Notes: generated by a model from the sequence alone, not told the origin. Positions 44,701 through 50,173 are shown, numbered from the stretch's first letter. The stretch: 64,000 nucleotides of DNA from Lactarius indigo (GCA_025766275.1 JAFKAC010000002.1:434001-498000); one strand, 5' to 3'. Translations and numbers: made by a program.

Positions 44701-47380
44701 AAACCTTCAATGGACATCCCAACTTAGTCCCAAGGTCCTCCTTGTCTCCCCCTCCCGAACCAACCGCCACTCCTCCTCCACTCCCTCCTTCCACCCCTCC
44801 TCCTGACTCTCCCCCGGTCTCTGTGATCTCCCACTCATCAATGCCTCCACTGGAGGATGCCCCTATCGACTATGAGCGGGTAGCTGCCACTGCCAACGAT
44901 GAACCGGACGAAGATGACGACCACCCAGGCCTCCCCTTCTTCCCAAACATAGAAACCTCAGCTCGCTTCCACCCTCTCTATATCAACCAGCCTGATGGCA
45001 CTAAAGTCTTAGCAAAGTACATCGCCTACACCAGTAACCGTCAAGATGTCAAGGGCTGTATGGGCCAAGGACAACCAGTCTATGGAGAGCCGGTGTACCT
45101 GGATAGTCTCCCAGGAGCCATGCCACAAGTCATGTCAGATGATCAGATGCAGCAACTCTCACGTGACGACCCGCGGGCATATGCCGTAGATGAGGCCCTG
45201 AGGGACCTCAACTCCCCACAGCTAGATGCGGAGGTCTCTCGCCTTCGCAACTGTTTGGAACAGCGGGCTACGCTCCAGAGGCAGTTCACTGATCTGCAGG
45301 CTCAATGCAATCGAGTCCATGGACTACTGTTCAACACCACCTCAGAACTGGATGGAGTGCGCAGTCGGCTGGAAGCCGCACATGCCTATACCCGGATTGC
45401 AGAACACTATGCTGACACATGGCAGCAACCTCGCCTCTTCCGCCACCAAGACCTTCCCTTTCCCCCTCGCCCTGGAGGACCTGTAGAGATGCCCCGCCTC
45501 CGGGAAAATCGCAACGGAGACCTGTGCTGGCGCTGTGACAGTCGCTTCCATCGCAGCTTCAACTGTCCTCGGACCAAGCGGTACTGTTACCATTGCCAGA
45601 GTGCAGGTCACTGGCCCAACAAGTGCCTATGGCGTCGGCTTGAAGAACAACCGGGAGAAGAAGATGCTGCCAACAAGTGGTGTGGCAAGTGTTTTAGGAA
45701 CGACCCTGGACATGCCGAGATCCGCTGCCCTGTTTATGAGCAGTGCTGGAAGTGCGGAGTTCGCGGACACTTCCAGTTCCTTCGCACTCATCGCTGCCGG
45801 GAGGTCATTGCGGAGAACTATAACTCTGATTGGGTTGACGATGATCTCGTACAGACTGATGACCCTGAGCCTGGCACAGATCGTTTCTAGGGACGTCGAG
45901 GCGACAAGGACTCTGAAGGGAGGGTAATGTTACAGACTGGACTTGTTTTCAACTTTACTTTAATTTCTTACTTACACTTGCGTTCGCGGGAAAGTCTTTC
46001 CTTTCTTGGCTTTCCCTTTTTCGGACTTGCTGCGCACTAGGAGCCTTAAGATTCTCTCCTAGTGCAAAGTGAGACAATGAGACACTCATTGTCCTTATTA
46101 GTCTTTATTACTACTATACTTGGGCTAAATGCACCCTTTTATGGCAGGTGTCTCATTTCTATTTTTAACTTTGAGACATGTCTCACTTGCCTTTTATATC
46201 CTCGCTTCTTCTCACACTTACTGCGGATAGCTGTGCACACTTTCTTCTTTTTCCCGTGCCTGCTGCGGATTGCTGTACTTTCTTCTCACGCTTGCTGCGG
46301 ATTGCTGTGTTACTTCTCACGCTTGCTGCGGATTGCGCCATTTGTTTGTTCCGCACAAACAAACCCTTTTCTATATAAGTCGTGGCCCTAGGTAGCTTGT
46401 ATCCTTAGACTCGACTTCTTTACCATCACAGTATACATTGTTTTCCCATTCCCTTGGGGTAACTCTCTGCTGAACCGTCGAACCTCTTGAACCCCTGAAC
46501 TCCTCTCACATCTTGAGTATTGTGTCATACTCTGAGATCCTTGTTAACCACTTAAACCTTGCCATTATTGGCTGAACCCTCGCTCATTGACATAGAAAGA
46601 CCAGACTTGCTCACGCCGAGCTGAACGTTCCTACTGTAACGTTACATTCAGGCATCGCTGGTTCCTCAGGAACTGCTGGCTTGTTGGGCGCCATCAGCTC
46701 CTGCGGTGTCACCGGCAGCTCTTCTGCAGCTACCGGCAGCTCCTCCAGCACCACATCAGCTGATACGGCTGGCGTGTTAGGCTGCTGCCAGCCCCTCTGG
46801 TTCCGCTGGTGATACCGGTGCCTCAGGCATGTGTGCCTGGAGAGACTGTGCCACTGCACATGAAATGTAAAAACCAAGATAGAAGATGATGGAGATGGGC
46901 ACACCTATGTCTTCCCACCAACTGGTCCTCTCTTGAAGGGAGGAAAGAATTGAGATCAGGAAAAACCACAGAAGGATTGTGGTACTTGTGTCTCCCTAGC
47001 TGGGGATGGTTGGGCTGTGATGAGAGAAAAGTCTTCGCCATATTGAAGGACGATGGTGAGGGCGGCAAGTACGGGGTGTAATGTTGGCGCCTCCTTCGTC
47101 GGGTGCTGGTCCTTGGCCTTGTGAAATGCCAGTATTGATTGGGCCTAATTAAAAATGAAGATGAGATCCACACAGCGCTTAAAAAAAAAAGTACGTACCT
47201 TCTCATGCATGAACTGTTTTTTCCACAGTTCATTGTTGGTATTCCCTTTGACCGAGCTATATGCCTTAACGGCAGCTTCAACACTGGGAGGCAATCTCAA
47301 GGAGGGAGGTCATGTTTAGATTGGAAAGGATGGTTGGTTGGTGGAAAATGTGGAGTTGAACTTTTCATAACCAAGCTGCC
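14774..47380 (-). CDS. Gene Z1: outer-element cargo protein with a Cys cluster and C-terminal coiled coil, split by two transposons
   Basis: Unrecognised function. Exons on the minus strand: about 47370-47200 (SVEAAVKAYSSVKGNTNNEL), about 47120-46900 (HPVLAALTIVLQYGEDFSL), a Pro/Glu/Val-rich part at about 46790-46647, then gypsy D. It continues at 38651-38510 (EVSEGLAPPQKLQRVKLIPP) and about 38455-38345, then the inner KDZ element, then 15319 to 14774. The last part has C-x2-C, C and PCDRCQADKARC, resembling half of a fungal Zn2Cys6 cluster, and ends in a helix LAALEAKMDKLEKWRKEVD before TAG. Removing gypsy D with one TTCAG copy restores AMPEEVSEGL in frame. Removing the inner KDZ element with one CTGGAGTC copy restores an intron acceptor (CTCCAG) ahead of the TGT Cys codon. 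Convergent with gene X. The start codon is not determined. Confidence 0.6.
15328..15475 (+). repeat. Left terminal inverted repeat of the inner KDZ element
   Basis: Matches the reverse complement of 38130-38277 with substitutions and small gaps. Shared blocks include AATGAT, TGACTTCCAT, ATGGGCCA, GGTGAGA, ATATGTCATGGGC, CCGACGTCGGCC and TCATGGG. Confidence 0.82.
15613..16012. repeat. Left subterminal array, 38-bp unit with inverted GTCCGAG/CTCGGAC
   Basis: About ten tandem copies of a 38-bp unit. Each is a 21-bp inverted motif (GTCCGAGGTA..ATCTCGGAC) plus a 17-bp spacer close to GTGTTCCATTGATCACT. Many differences between copies are CpG transitions. The right array at the other end of the element has the same period and motif with a different spacer. 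Confidence 0.9.
16275..18325 (-). CDS. Gene Y: inner-element cargo protein, homologue of gene X
   Basis: Unknown function. ATG at 18325 (MSEHSDSSATHSGQDS), then exons joined by regular introns: TPQDATILRGYMDDFEQAD (about 18230), KIRKWFYNHYSPPHH (about 18040) running to PIEEQERFAETAKEW, then RIVRDFQTQLYRTCGARSIV (about 17680), EWNAGVDEGLDFGDFCPNW (about 17500), KPRWFKQRLGTIVLP (about 17235), IPWAKLSTAPTAWIEEE and YPPGFQWADPSKIRLDD (about 17080-16990), DLLIYWRQWKEDG, then an acidic Ser-rich tail ending at 16275. The order of conserved blocks, including the IPW..YP..L..YW stretch and the F.EWN..W exon, matches gene X, so the two are one family carried by two different KDZ elements. Exon ends are approximate. 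Confidence 0.65.
18598..19100. repeat. Three tandem copies of a roughly 171-bp unit
   Basis: Units begin near 18598, 18769 and 18940 with TGAAACAxAAxACA. Each continues through GGAGAGxTGCxGTCTG, TTCGGACxGAA, TCCGAA and AATCTGAGAA. The first two are much more alike than the third. They lie between genes Y and W and are rich in TCCGA/TCGGA. Confidence 0.8.
19215..20079 (-). CDS. Gene W: inner-element cargo protein, Ala/Pro-rich with C-terminal helix
   Basis: No family recognised. ATG at 20079 gives MSFPDETSESESSVSPYS. Splicing then leads into a basic Ala/Pro/Thr-rich region (MPPHARKLTAKSAPSKA; 19990-19680), an acidic exon DVMVVDDDHPPPHRSQP (about 19610-19490) and a last exon predicted to be helical (VTKVREMVSHLRAHLIERQ) ending in MASLPE and stop at 19215. 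It is transcribed divergently from gene Z, about 400 bp away. The composition suggests a largely disordered nuclear protein, but that is inference only. Confidence 0.5.
20080..20482. promoter_or_regulatory. Divergent intergenic region between W and Z
   Basis: 403 bp between two opposing ATGs, so it must hold both promoters. It contains many copies of TCCGA/TCGGA (for example GTCCGAAG, TGTCCGGA, CTCGGACG), the word characteristic of the inner element. No clear TATA box was assigned. Confidence 0.5.
20483..22193 (+). CDS. Gene Z: inner-element cargo protein with a Zn-cluster-like CxxCRxRKxxC motif and coiled coil
   Basis: ATG at 20483 (MAASNSITPAEAQLLG). Exons: to about 20622 (donor GTGCGT), from about 20677 (DEVNEVFEKEDACVPRMHP, then an acidic EEAAEDAAAEAAGGEGDDDD stretch), from about 21082 (ASTGASSGPRRSRRNSKVKV, basic and probably nuclear), a cysteine exon at about 21434-21650 containing CALCRSRKVQC, a helical exon from about 21677 (TPTLDSLKRGQERLEERLAA) and a short Arg/Ser-rich last exon ending TAA at 22191-22193. 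CxxCRxRKxxC is the first half of a fungal Zn2Cys6 DNA-binding cluster; a standard second half is not obvious. Z1 of the outer element has the comparable order of Cys cluster then coiled coil. DNA binding is plausible but unproven. Confidence 0.6.
22383..22990. repeat. 16-bp minisatellite (CTCGGACGCACACCAA type)
   Basis: About 38 imperfect copies of a 16-bp unit such as ACTCGGACGCACACCA. Stops are rare in several frames on both strands, giving long Thr/His/Asp- or Cys/Val/Arg-rich translations, but the period is not a multiple of three and I regard it as non-coding. It carries the inner element's TCGGA word in most copies. Confidence 0.9.
22991..24055. other. Non-coding spacer with a short 23-bp repeat
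   Basis: No gene supported. At about 23517-23600 a 23-bp unit (GACATTTATTTCCGTGAATC plus TCG) occurs about three and a half times, again containing CTCGGAC. The rest is AT-rich unique sequence. Confidence 0.55.
24056..24485 (+). CDS. Gene V: small acidic inner-element protein, homologue of V1 by position and build
   Basis: ATG at 24056, acidic Ser/Asp-rich N-terminus (FESFDEEDMYPAHYNDEG), an intron at about 24304-24360 (GTATGT..CAG), then a helical C-terminus VEIDRLHIDLQNMCIMAKAL ending TGA at 24485. About 120 residues. It resembles V1 of the outer element in having an acidic start and a single C-terminal helix. Sequence similarity is weak, so the relationship is inferred mainly from position and design. 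Confidence 0.45.
24486..25110. repeat. Spacer holding a 14-bp minisatellite (about 24745-24945)
   Basis: About 14 copies of AATCTCGGACTGAC with point differences lie upstream of the inner KDZ transposase. The remainder up to the ATG at 25111 probably contains that gene's promoter. No other feature seen. Confidence 0.75.
28369..28831 (-). repeat. Gypsy A 3' LTR
   Basis: 463 bp; on the minus strand it starts TGTTACGATTTTGCGCAACA and ends GGCGTTACA. Compared with the 5' copy it reads TCGACT, ATCGTGTAAG, GTCTGTG and GTGTTGCG where the other has TCAACT, ATCGCGTAAG, GTCCGTG and GTGTCGCG. Confidence 0.94.
28862..29416 (-). CDS. Gypsy A extra domain after Pol, separated from Pol by a UGA
   Basis: Function unknown. 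It continues in the same frame as Pol directly after TGA 29419-29417 and runs about 184 codons to a stop at 28862. Conserved blocks: APEGFRANRQPHYIHFPI, GPDGVERNASHIQIVGG, PGSPHLYGKPLYAFP, DESLTAEVTRY, then a likely helical stretch and TARDFR at the end. Gypsy B has the same domain with the same UGA. In gypsy D the equivalent region is fused to Pol without a stop at that place. It could be made by readthrough, by reinitiation, or be silenced by an inherited CGA to TGA change. Confidence 0.7.
   Translation of the reverse strand, partial: GRVRLPGVALHTPITHDNDPAQVLAPEGFRANRQPHYIHFPITGPDGVERNASHIQIVGGANPFVLGLIPGSPHLYGKPLYAFPMLSAAGRAFIAHEDLVILASDKITDRALNRIGDESLTAEVTRYQAATYEEERLAARIRQLQAMRLSARDDKRDCIYRLERANIFERISDEQSTWTARDFR
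29417..33673 (-). pseudogene. Gypsy A Pol (protease, RT, RNase H, integrase, chromodomain) with one premature stop
   Basis: The frame overlaps the Gag end and is reached by -1 slippage at 33601-33595. Domains: aspartic protease (LVDSGATDNFIHP), reverse transcriptase (YPLPLIQDLIYDL, VYMDDIGIA), RNase H (LEVDASGFAVGAVLLQ), HHCC zinc finger (HGHPGI..CADCQRNK), integrase DDE (TITDHD, SDRDPRF, TDGQSERTNQ), GPFKVIQ and a chromodomain (YEVEAVLDSRHYG to LIKWKGYPDSENQW). A TGA at 31525-31523 (VFV-stop-ATN) corresponds to CGA in gypsy B, so it is a CpG nonsense mutation. Otherwise the frame is open to the UGA at 29419-29417. An ATG at 33538-33536 just upstream of the protease could allow reinitiation instead of frameshifting. 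Confidence 0.92.
33583..35574 (-). CDS. Gypsy A Gag, frame lacks an initiating ATG at its conserved start
   Basis: Capsid/nucleocapsid precursor of the particle, about 663 codons. The conserved N-terminus begins at GTG 35574-35572 in the context ATTGTGG (A at -3, G at +4), giving ATVNTREQW; the first in-frame ATG is ten codons later. Features: N-terminal domain (GYFVEFNGPTRFRPVEFNFD), a Gln/Glu/Ala-rich helix, a Pro/Gly-rich linker with a poly-Gly run, the retrotransposon Gag capsid core (FLTQWHVYWGMN, LFLSYIKGVSVSEWVLSYL) and a zinc knuckle CYNCNAPGHLSRNC near residue 569. Ends TGA at 33585-33583, four codons after the slippery site. Confidence 0.9.
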   Translation of the reverse strand: MATVNTREQWMSFHPYYLDRRGDRNVPTRFLEAARWRDRGDETGYFVEFNGPTRFRPVEFNFDHLCWVEVTWNPIDHRWDVIRPAGRQYQCDIDARELNSRADWGPIDGQLREHSTGEAVSEETEEDEQSEENRPASIGPIEQYTIQRAESLHISEQPEVIHVRSPAAEMATTTMTAEEIMTVREQAAREAAEAIREESQRHLMPINPGTGHRMTADDAAIFRAIGPDQGDPPSGDGGRRGMPLEPPPGWGGPPGDDFPRRPGRGGNPPDLPNNPPEGGPPGGGGGGGGGGAGGGGQGHEKLTGEPPTIFDGDRTKVDSFLTQWHVYWGMNLDTPVMRNDYRRSLLFLSYIKGVSVSEWVLSYLKWLNRQIQRGIDQHTHNLWNAVAEGFNQRFVNTLEREQAQALLRKGLKMVDGDIDKYVNEFEEAARKAGYRLNDPQTIDLFTKGLPKKLYEKTYDLDEPETFDEWKRATLRRQRNYIHIRARVDEYKDNKPKKTGNARWTVPQNLANPWAMDTSADRAKARLAGSEEIDYGKPPYTNQPPFPPRGGPGVRGRGRGGSRQDLRTVLCYNCNAPGHLSRNCPHPRKPRQWQPQSPGPSNVRATETDYYAQEQPPAQIQAASTSKTAEERAKEWLTGVANAPDEVKDLILQDLWGKEGFRSA
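33595..33601 (-). promoter_or_regulatory. Gypsy A -1 ribosomal frameshift heptamer GGGTTTT
   Basis: In Gag phase the bases read G GGT TTT, the X XXY YYZ pattern, followed after two more sense codons and GCC by the Gag stop. Slipping back one base continues as FSERLNPSAWVRALN into Pol; that peptide is conserved in B, C and D, which argues that the overlap is translated in the Pol frame. Confidence 0.75.
35582..35592 (-). promoter_or_regulatory. Gypsy A self-primer binding site
   Basis: AAGACCAAGAT on the minus strand, two bases inside the 5' LTR end. It is exactly complementary to ATCTTGGTCTT at 35806-35796 in the LTR, which lies 34 bp downstream of the TATTTAA box starting at 35840 and so coincides with the expected transcript 5' end. 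This is the self-priming arrangement known from Tf1/sushi elements. Confidence 0.82.
35595..36057 (-). repeat. Gypsy A 5' LTR
   Basis: 463 bp. On the minus strand it contains TATTTAAG (from 35840), an inverted repeat GAAGACCAAGA / TCTTGGTCTTC separated by a few bases, and the predicted start site at 35806. Confidence 0.94.
36676..37019. other. Spacer downstream of the inner KDZ transposase
   Basis: AT-rich, no supported gene; presumably the transposase 3' UTR. Degenerate copies of CTGAGATATATTGTCGG near the right end mark the start of the subterminal array. Confidence 0.5.
37020..38018. repeat. Right subterminal array, 38-bp palindromic unit
   Basis: About 26 tandem copies of a 38-bp unit. 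Each has arms GTCCGAGATA and TATCTCGGAC around one central base plus a 17-bp spacer near GTAGATCTTAAGCATCC (BglII-like AGATCT is regular). The central copies are the most uniform and the edges more degenerate. Same period and core palindrome as the left array at 15613-16012. Confidence 0.93.
38130..38277 (-). repeat. Right terminal inverted repeat of the inner KDZ element
   Basis: Reverse complement resembles 15328-15475. The last bases GGCTG are followed by the CTGGAGTC duplication at 38278-38285. Confidence 0.82.
38652..39370 (+). repeat. Gypsy D 5' LTR
   Basis: TGTTACAG..ACGTTACA. TATATAA at 39096-39102, predicted transcript start at AGACTCGACTT (39131-39141). The LTR has three GATTGCTGT/CTTGCTGCGGATTGC-type internal repeats at about 38945-39062. 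Confidence 0.95.
39373..39383 (+). promoter_or_regulatory. Gypsy D self-primer binding site
   Basis: AAGTCGAGTCT begins two bases after the LTR and is exactly complementary to AGACTCGACTT at 39131-39141 in the LTR, 35 bp downstream of the TATA box start. The sequence differs from that of gypsy A-C but the pairing, length and placement are the same. Confidence 0.85.
39391..40971 (+). CDS. Gypsy D Gag, no in-frame ATG before codon ~150
   Basis: The frame is open from 39364, just inside the LTR end, to TAG 40971, but the first in-frame ATG is at 39847. The sequence upstream is clearly coding (GYYVWSKEDNGYIPIEYIED, resembling GYFVEFNGPTRFRPVEFNFD of gypsy A Gag). A CTG at 39391 in an ideal context (ACCCTGG) is the best candidate start; this is inference. 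Then a poly-Gly run (about 39900-39985), the Gag capsid core (FTFYRALNGSIEQMRNPYLR, CIVFLSLIRGDLVDDWV), EKAQ/coil, and the zinc knuckle CFRCKKQGHISRNC (about 40759-40800). The frame ends two codons after the slippery heptamer. Confidence 0.88.
   Translation: MASKLGSRSRSQFKPEFITRRTEDDLSDNIKGVAIWKTYDETEGYYVWSKEDNGYIPIEYIEDKRLWVVIAQSTKDHKWFSVKPVPLEFGLGPYRNNPVGIVVDSDTEEPAQDSDQHQSPVASVEATSGVPSLAPQEPIDSGARTPTNSSIRMTSTATQINTSITHTPSGGGSSKGGGGGGGGGGGGGGGGGGGGGGIPAGRAPPLAPPPAGDKLTGLPPKEFTGDRAHSKKFLKEFTFYRALNGSIEQMRNPYLRCIVFLSLIRGDLVDDWVMEQSDWLTDELAGGRATTEEDLWITILDRFQAAYTDVAEKQKAQKALQAVKMENGDLDTYIAQFAALAKKAGYGADEEGTLDIFSRGLPEKLVRNIIQFDHPDDWKEWTQSARKHHQDFINLQNRFGIKKETKAGFTKGQWNNAFKVKPRDPNAMDIGRTQRGAAGRAALTETEKQKLQAEGRCFRCKKQGHISRNCPDKPAKLAEASTTPSAPSTTKTKEELANEMWGTLMAQSEEVRALLVEKAFAEKDFS
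40959..40965 (+). promoter_or_regulatory. Gypsy D -1 frameshift heptamer GGATTTT
   Basis: In Gag phase G GAT TTT, then TCG and the stop TAG. Backward slippage continues FFVGSNPAAWARALNISSV into Pol, matching the NPSAWVRALN peptide at the same place in gypsy A. No Pol ATG lies before the protease in this copy (TTG at 41040), so frameshifting rather than reinitiation is favoured here. Confidence 0.75.
40960..45890 (+). pseudogene. Gypsy D Pol with chromodomain and C-terminal zinc-knuckle extension, one premature stop
   Basis: Domains: protease (VDSGATDNFIDP, about 41100), RT (YMDDILIA, about 42190), RNase H (LEVDASRFANGG), HHCC finger, integrase (TVTDHD, SDRDPRF, TDGQSERTNQ), chromodomain (EVEKVLDSAKKG, stop, then LHYLIKWKGFPDSDNSWEP). 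TGA at 44358-44360 lies where gypsy A has Arg (CGC). The frame then stays open for another 510 codons: Pro/Ser-rich linker; FHPLYINQPDGTKVLAKYIA and GQPVYGEPVYLDSLPG, matching the extra domain of A and B; a coiled coil (LDAEVSRLRNCLEQRATLQR); and cysteine motifs CWRCDSRFHRSFNC, CYHCQSAGHWPNKC, CGKCFRNDPGHAEIRC and CWKCGVRGHFQF. The terminal zinc-knuckle cluster is absent from A and B. Confidence 0.92.
45928..46646 (+). repeat. Gypsy D 3' LTR
   Basis: 719 bp, identical to the 5' LTR except TATTGG for TATCGG and CCTCGC for CCTTGC near the right end. Followed by TTCAG. Confidence 0.95.
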
Positions 47381-47498
47381 GAATTTGAGATATGACTAAG
47401 CAAACAAAGCGATTGAACTATGCTAAGGTGTCTTTTGCCCACTTTTTTAAAAGACATTATCCCACTCTTCCCACTCCTAGACACGCCTTCTTCACCTT

Positions 47499-48284
47499 AT
47501 GACTGAATCACTCCCTCATGAGCTTGACTTGTGGCATAAGCAGGGGACCAATCAGCCAGGATTTGAGGACTTTGGATTTGACACACCGCCACCAGAGCTG
47601 CCGCCACCCATTCCTTCCGATGTCAGAGCCGATGCCGCACTTCCCAGAGGTGAGGATTTTGGATTTGATGACTATCTCCCTCTCCAATCCCAAGAGTCTG
47701 GGATGGGTGTGGTACCATCTAGTGAGAATGACGACTTTGGAATGGATGTGCCAGTTCCACCCCAGGCACTTCATTCAAGTACACCGATTAGTGTGGCGCA
47801 ACTGCCCAGCACTGGAGGGGATGAGGATTTTGGAATGGATGACCCCATGCCAACTGATGGTTCTGGGGGGGATGAGGATTTTGGAATGGACGTCCCACTT
47901 CCATCTGATCCCCAAGGCAGGTGGTACGTCTCACATTCACTAGTTGTGATACCCATCTGATTTTATGCATGCAGTATGGATTTGGGGCAAGCGAGCCCCA
48001 CCACCAAGAGATGCCGGGCAGAGTTCAGAGGGGCAGGATACTCCTGAATCGGTGAGTTTCGGCATCAGCCAACAGGATCATTATATATTGACAATAGATG
48101 TAACTAGCAACAAGACCTGCATAGAAACATTGAGTACCAAACTCGAGCAGCAGCTCTACGTGCCGAGGCCAACAGTGTTCAACAGCGCTATATGGAACTC
48201 CGGCAGGTTTTTAGTGGGGACTTAGAATTAACAGATACGGTGGAAGAGATGGCGGTGGAACTTGAATTGGGCAAATATAAGTAG
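47499..48284 (+). CDS. Gene V1: small outer-element protein with repeated DFG[FM]D motifs
   Basis: Unknown function. ATG at 47499 (MTESLPHELDLWHKQGTNQ). The first exon carries five copies of an acidic motif (EDFGFD, EDFGFDD, DDFGMD, EDFGMDD, EDFGMD) spaced by proline-rich linkers, a pattern typical of short linear binding sites. After introns at about 47925-47973 and about 48051-48108 comes a helical C-terminus NSVQQRYMELRQVFSG and LTDTVEEMAVELELGKYK with TAG at 48282-48284. Reading phase of the middle exon is uncertain. It matches gene V of the inner element in build. Confidence 0.55.
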
Positions 48285-48554
48285 GGAATATTAGTCAAGT
48301 GTGCTACATAGTCTGGTTATGGGAAGGTTTCAGAGTGAACACCAGTATGGCCCAATGGCCTGGGTGTGTATGGGTACGGTTACCAAATTCATGGCCCTCA
48401 TAAAATGGGTACCCTTCTCATTGGTTAGTGGGTGTTTGCGGGCACACAGGTTGCATGACCAGATACTGCTGCAGTGTGTCAACACTGGGCCCATCAAGCA
48501 CCATTGGTAGAACACTCAGAGGTGAGACTGAGCCTATTGGAAGAATGTGGCGGC

Positions 48555-49099
48555 TGTTGAAGCGCAGAACTAACAAGCAAAAGGATAAGCTTGAACAGCT
48601 AGGGAGACAAGTTAACTTCAGAGGTGAAGGGAACTCTATTACAACTGCATACCTAGGGAGACAAGTTACTATAGAGAAGCAACGTCTATGAGTAAAGGTA
48701 TTAAGAGAGGTAAAGAGGAAGGGGAACTTACACTTCAGAGGTGAAGGGAACTCTGAAGTGTAGAGGTGAAAACAGCAGTCCTTATATACAGGACGCTTAG
48801 CTAATAATGGTCTGTGCGCACTGGTGACCCAAACACAATACAGGTGGTCTGTGCGCCAGAGGGAGAAACGCCATTGGATGGCAGAGAACAATAGCTGCCT
48901 AAAGCAGACAAGTCCGGTATCTTAATAATAGAAAGAACAATAAGAACCAAATATGGATCTAACAATAAAGATAAACAAAAGCGGTCCGTATGAGTCCGGA
49001 GTGTCCATAAGTCCATAAGGGGCAGATACTGTATATAGTATGTGGGCTGACTCAATCAGATCCCACGAGACATGTGACTTTAACAGTCGCGTCTCAACA
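48555..49099 (-). repeat. Solo LTR, 545 bp
   Basis: Ends are the perfect inverted repeat TGTTGA / TCAACA. It is flanked by a perfect 5-bp duplication GCGGC (48550-48554, 49100-49104). A TATA-like TGTATATAAGG on the minus strand (about 48790) suggests that orientation. It interrupts a copy of the outer element's GGGCCCAT minisatellite; removing it restores the unit. It has no close relative among the other LTRs here. Confidence 0.85.
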
Positions 49100-49700
49100 G
49101 CGGCATCTGCCAACTGAATGCTGGGCCCATTGAGCATCATCAGTAGCACCATTCAGAAGTAAGACTGGGCCCATTGAGCACTATTGGTAGCTCTACTCAG
49201 ATGTTTGACTGGGCCCATTTGAAGACTTTGGCAGCATCTGCCAGCTGAATGTTGGGCCCATTGAGCACCATCGGTAGCTCTACTCAAAAGTGAGATTGGG
49301 CCCATTTGAAGGATTCAGCAGCATCTGCCAGCTGAATGCTGGGCCCATTGAGTACTATCGGTACTGCCACTTAGAAGTGAGATTGGGCCCATTTGAAGAA
49401 TTCGGCAGCATCTGCCAGCTGAATGCTGGGCCCATCAAGCACTATCGGTAGCTCTACTCAAAAGTGAGATTGGGCCCATTTGAAGGATTCGGCAGCATCT
49501 GCCAGCTGAATGCTGGGCCCATTGAGCACCATCGATAGCACCACTGAGAAGTAAGACTGGGCCCATTGAGCACCATCAGTTGGTCTACTCAGAAGTGATA
49601 CTGGGCCTATTTGAGGTCTTTGGTAGCATATCTCCCTAGTTCATCTGAGCCCAATTGATGGGCCCACTTATGAGGTTCGGTATCTCACCAGTGGTTCAAT
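49100..49700. repeat. Outer-element minisatellite, roughly 87-bp unit with GGGCCCAT and TCGGCAG
   Basis: Five to six copies of a unit containing GGCAGCATCTGCCAGCTGA, GCTGGGCCCATTGAGCACCA, TCGGTAGC and AGATTGGGCCCATTTGAAG. One more copy lies at about 48484-48554, left of the solo LTR, and looser GGGCCCA repeats run to about 49860. By analogy with the inner element this may be the outer element's right subterminal array. Confidence 0.85.
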
Positions 49701-49865
49701 CATAGGCCCACTATAATCTATTCACAATATTTTCTCCTATGCTAATGGGCCCACCAGAACAATTCGGCAGTTCTAACTAATGGGCCCATTCGTGATTCAT
49801 GTCCTTTTTTACTACATGGGCCCATGTGGGTTTTACCGTAATATGTGGTCTATTTGCAGGTGGGC

Positions 49866-49961
49866 CTTTACATACATATCGTGCATGCCTTACGCAATTA
49901 TGTGTTCCTTCATCCTGAAAGAAGCGAGTAAACTCGCAGCCAGTATACTCACCACCGTGGT
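49866..49961 (-). pseudogene. Copia E integrase fragment, left of gypsy B
   Basis: Reads GGEYTGCEFTRFFQDEG on the minus strand and joins in frame to AKIKALRLDH at the right side of gypsy B once one GTGGT is removed, giving the LRxDxGGEYT integrase block. Similarity ends near 49866, where outer-element sequence begins, so the RT and RNase H of this copy are missing. Confidence 0.8.
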
Positions 49962-50132
49962 TGTAACGCCATCGCGATGTTTAGCTCGACTTGAGCTTGG
50001 TAGAGGCGGTAACAACTTAGCTAAAGTCTTGAAGACACGAAGGTCCAAGCGTAAACTGAGGTGAACACGCGAAGATGCACCTAATAGAGTTGCTGTCTTG
50101 TATCACGAGCGAAGTTGGATGTCTTTAGAGCG

Positions 50133-50173
<41 letters not shown>

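Larger units (their letters stand above)
38652..46646 (+). mobile_element. Gypsy D: full-length Ty3/gypsy chromovirus in gene Z1
   Basis: Two 719-bp LTRs (38652-39370, 45928-46646) with only two differences that I found, both at CpG sites. Perfect 5-bp duplication TTCAG (38647-38651 and 46647-46651). Order: LTR, self-primer site, Gag, Pol with chromodomain and a long C-terminal extension, polypurine GAAGGGAGGGTAA, LTR. One premature TGA in the chromodomain. Youngest-looking gypsy copy in the window. Confidence 0.95.

Noticed and set aside
49990..50170. AG microsatellite as an origin or regulatory element
   Set aside because: Simple repeat inside an LTR with length difference between copies; nothing else supports a role.
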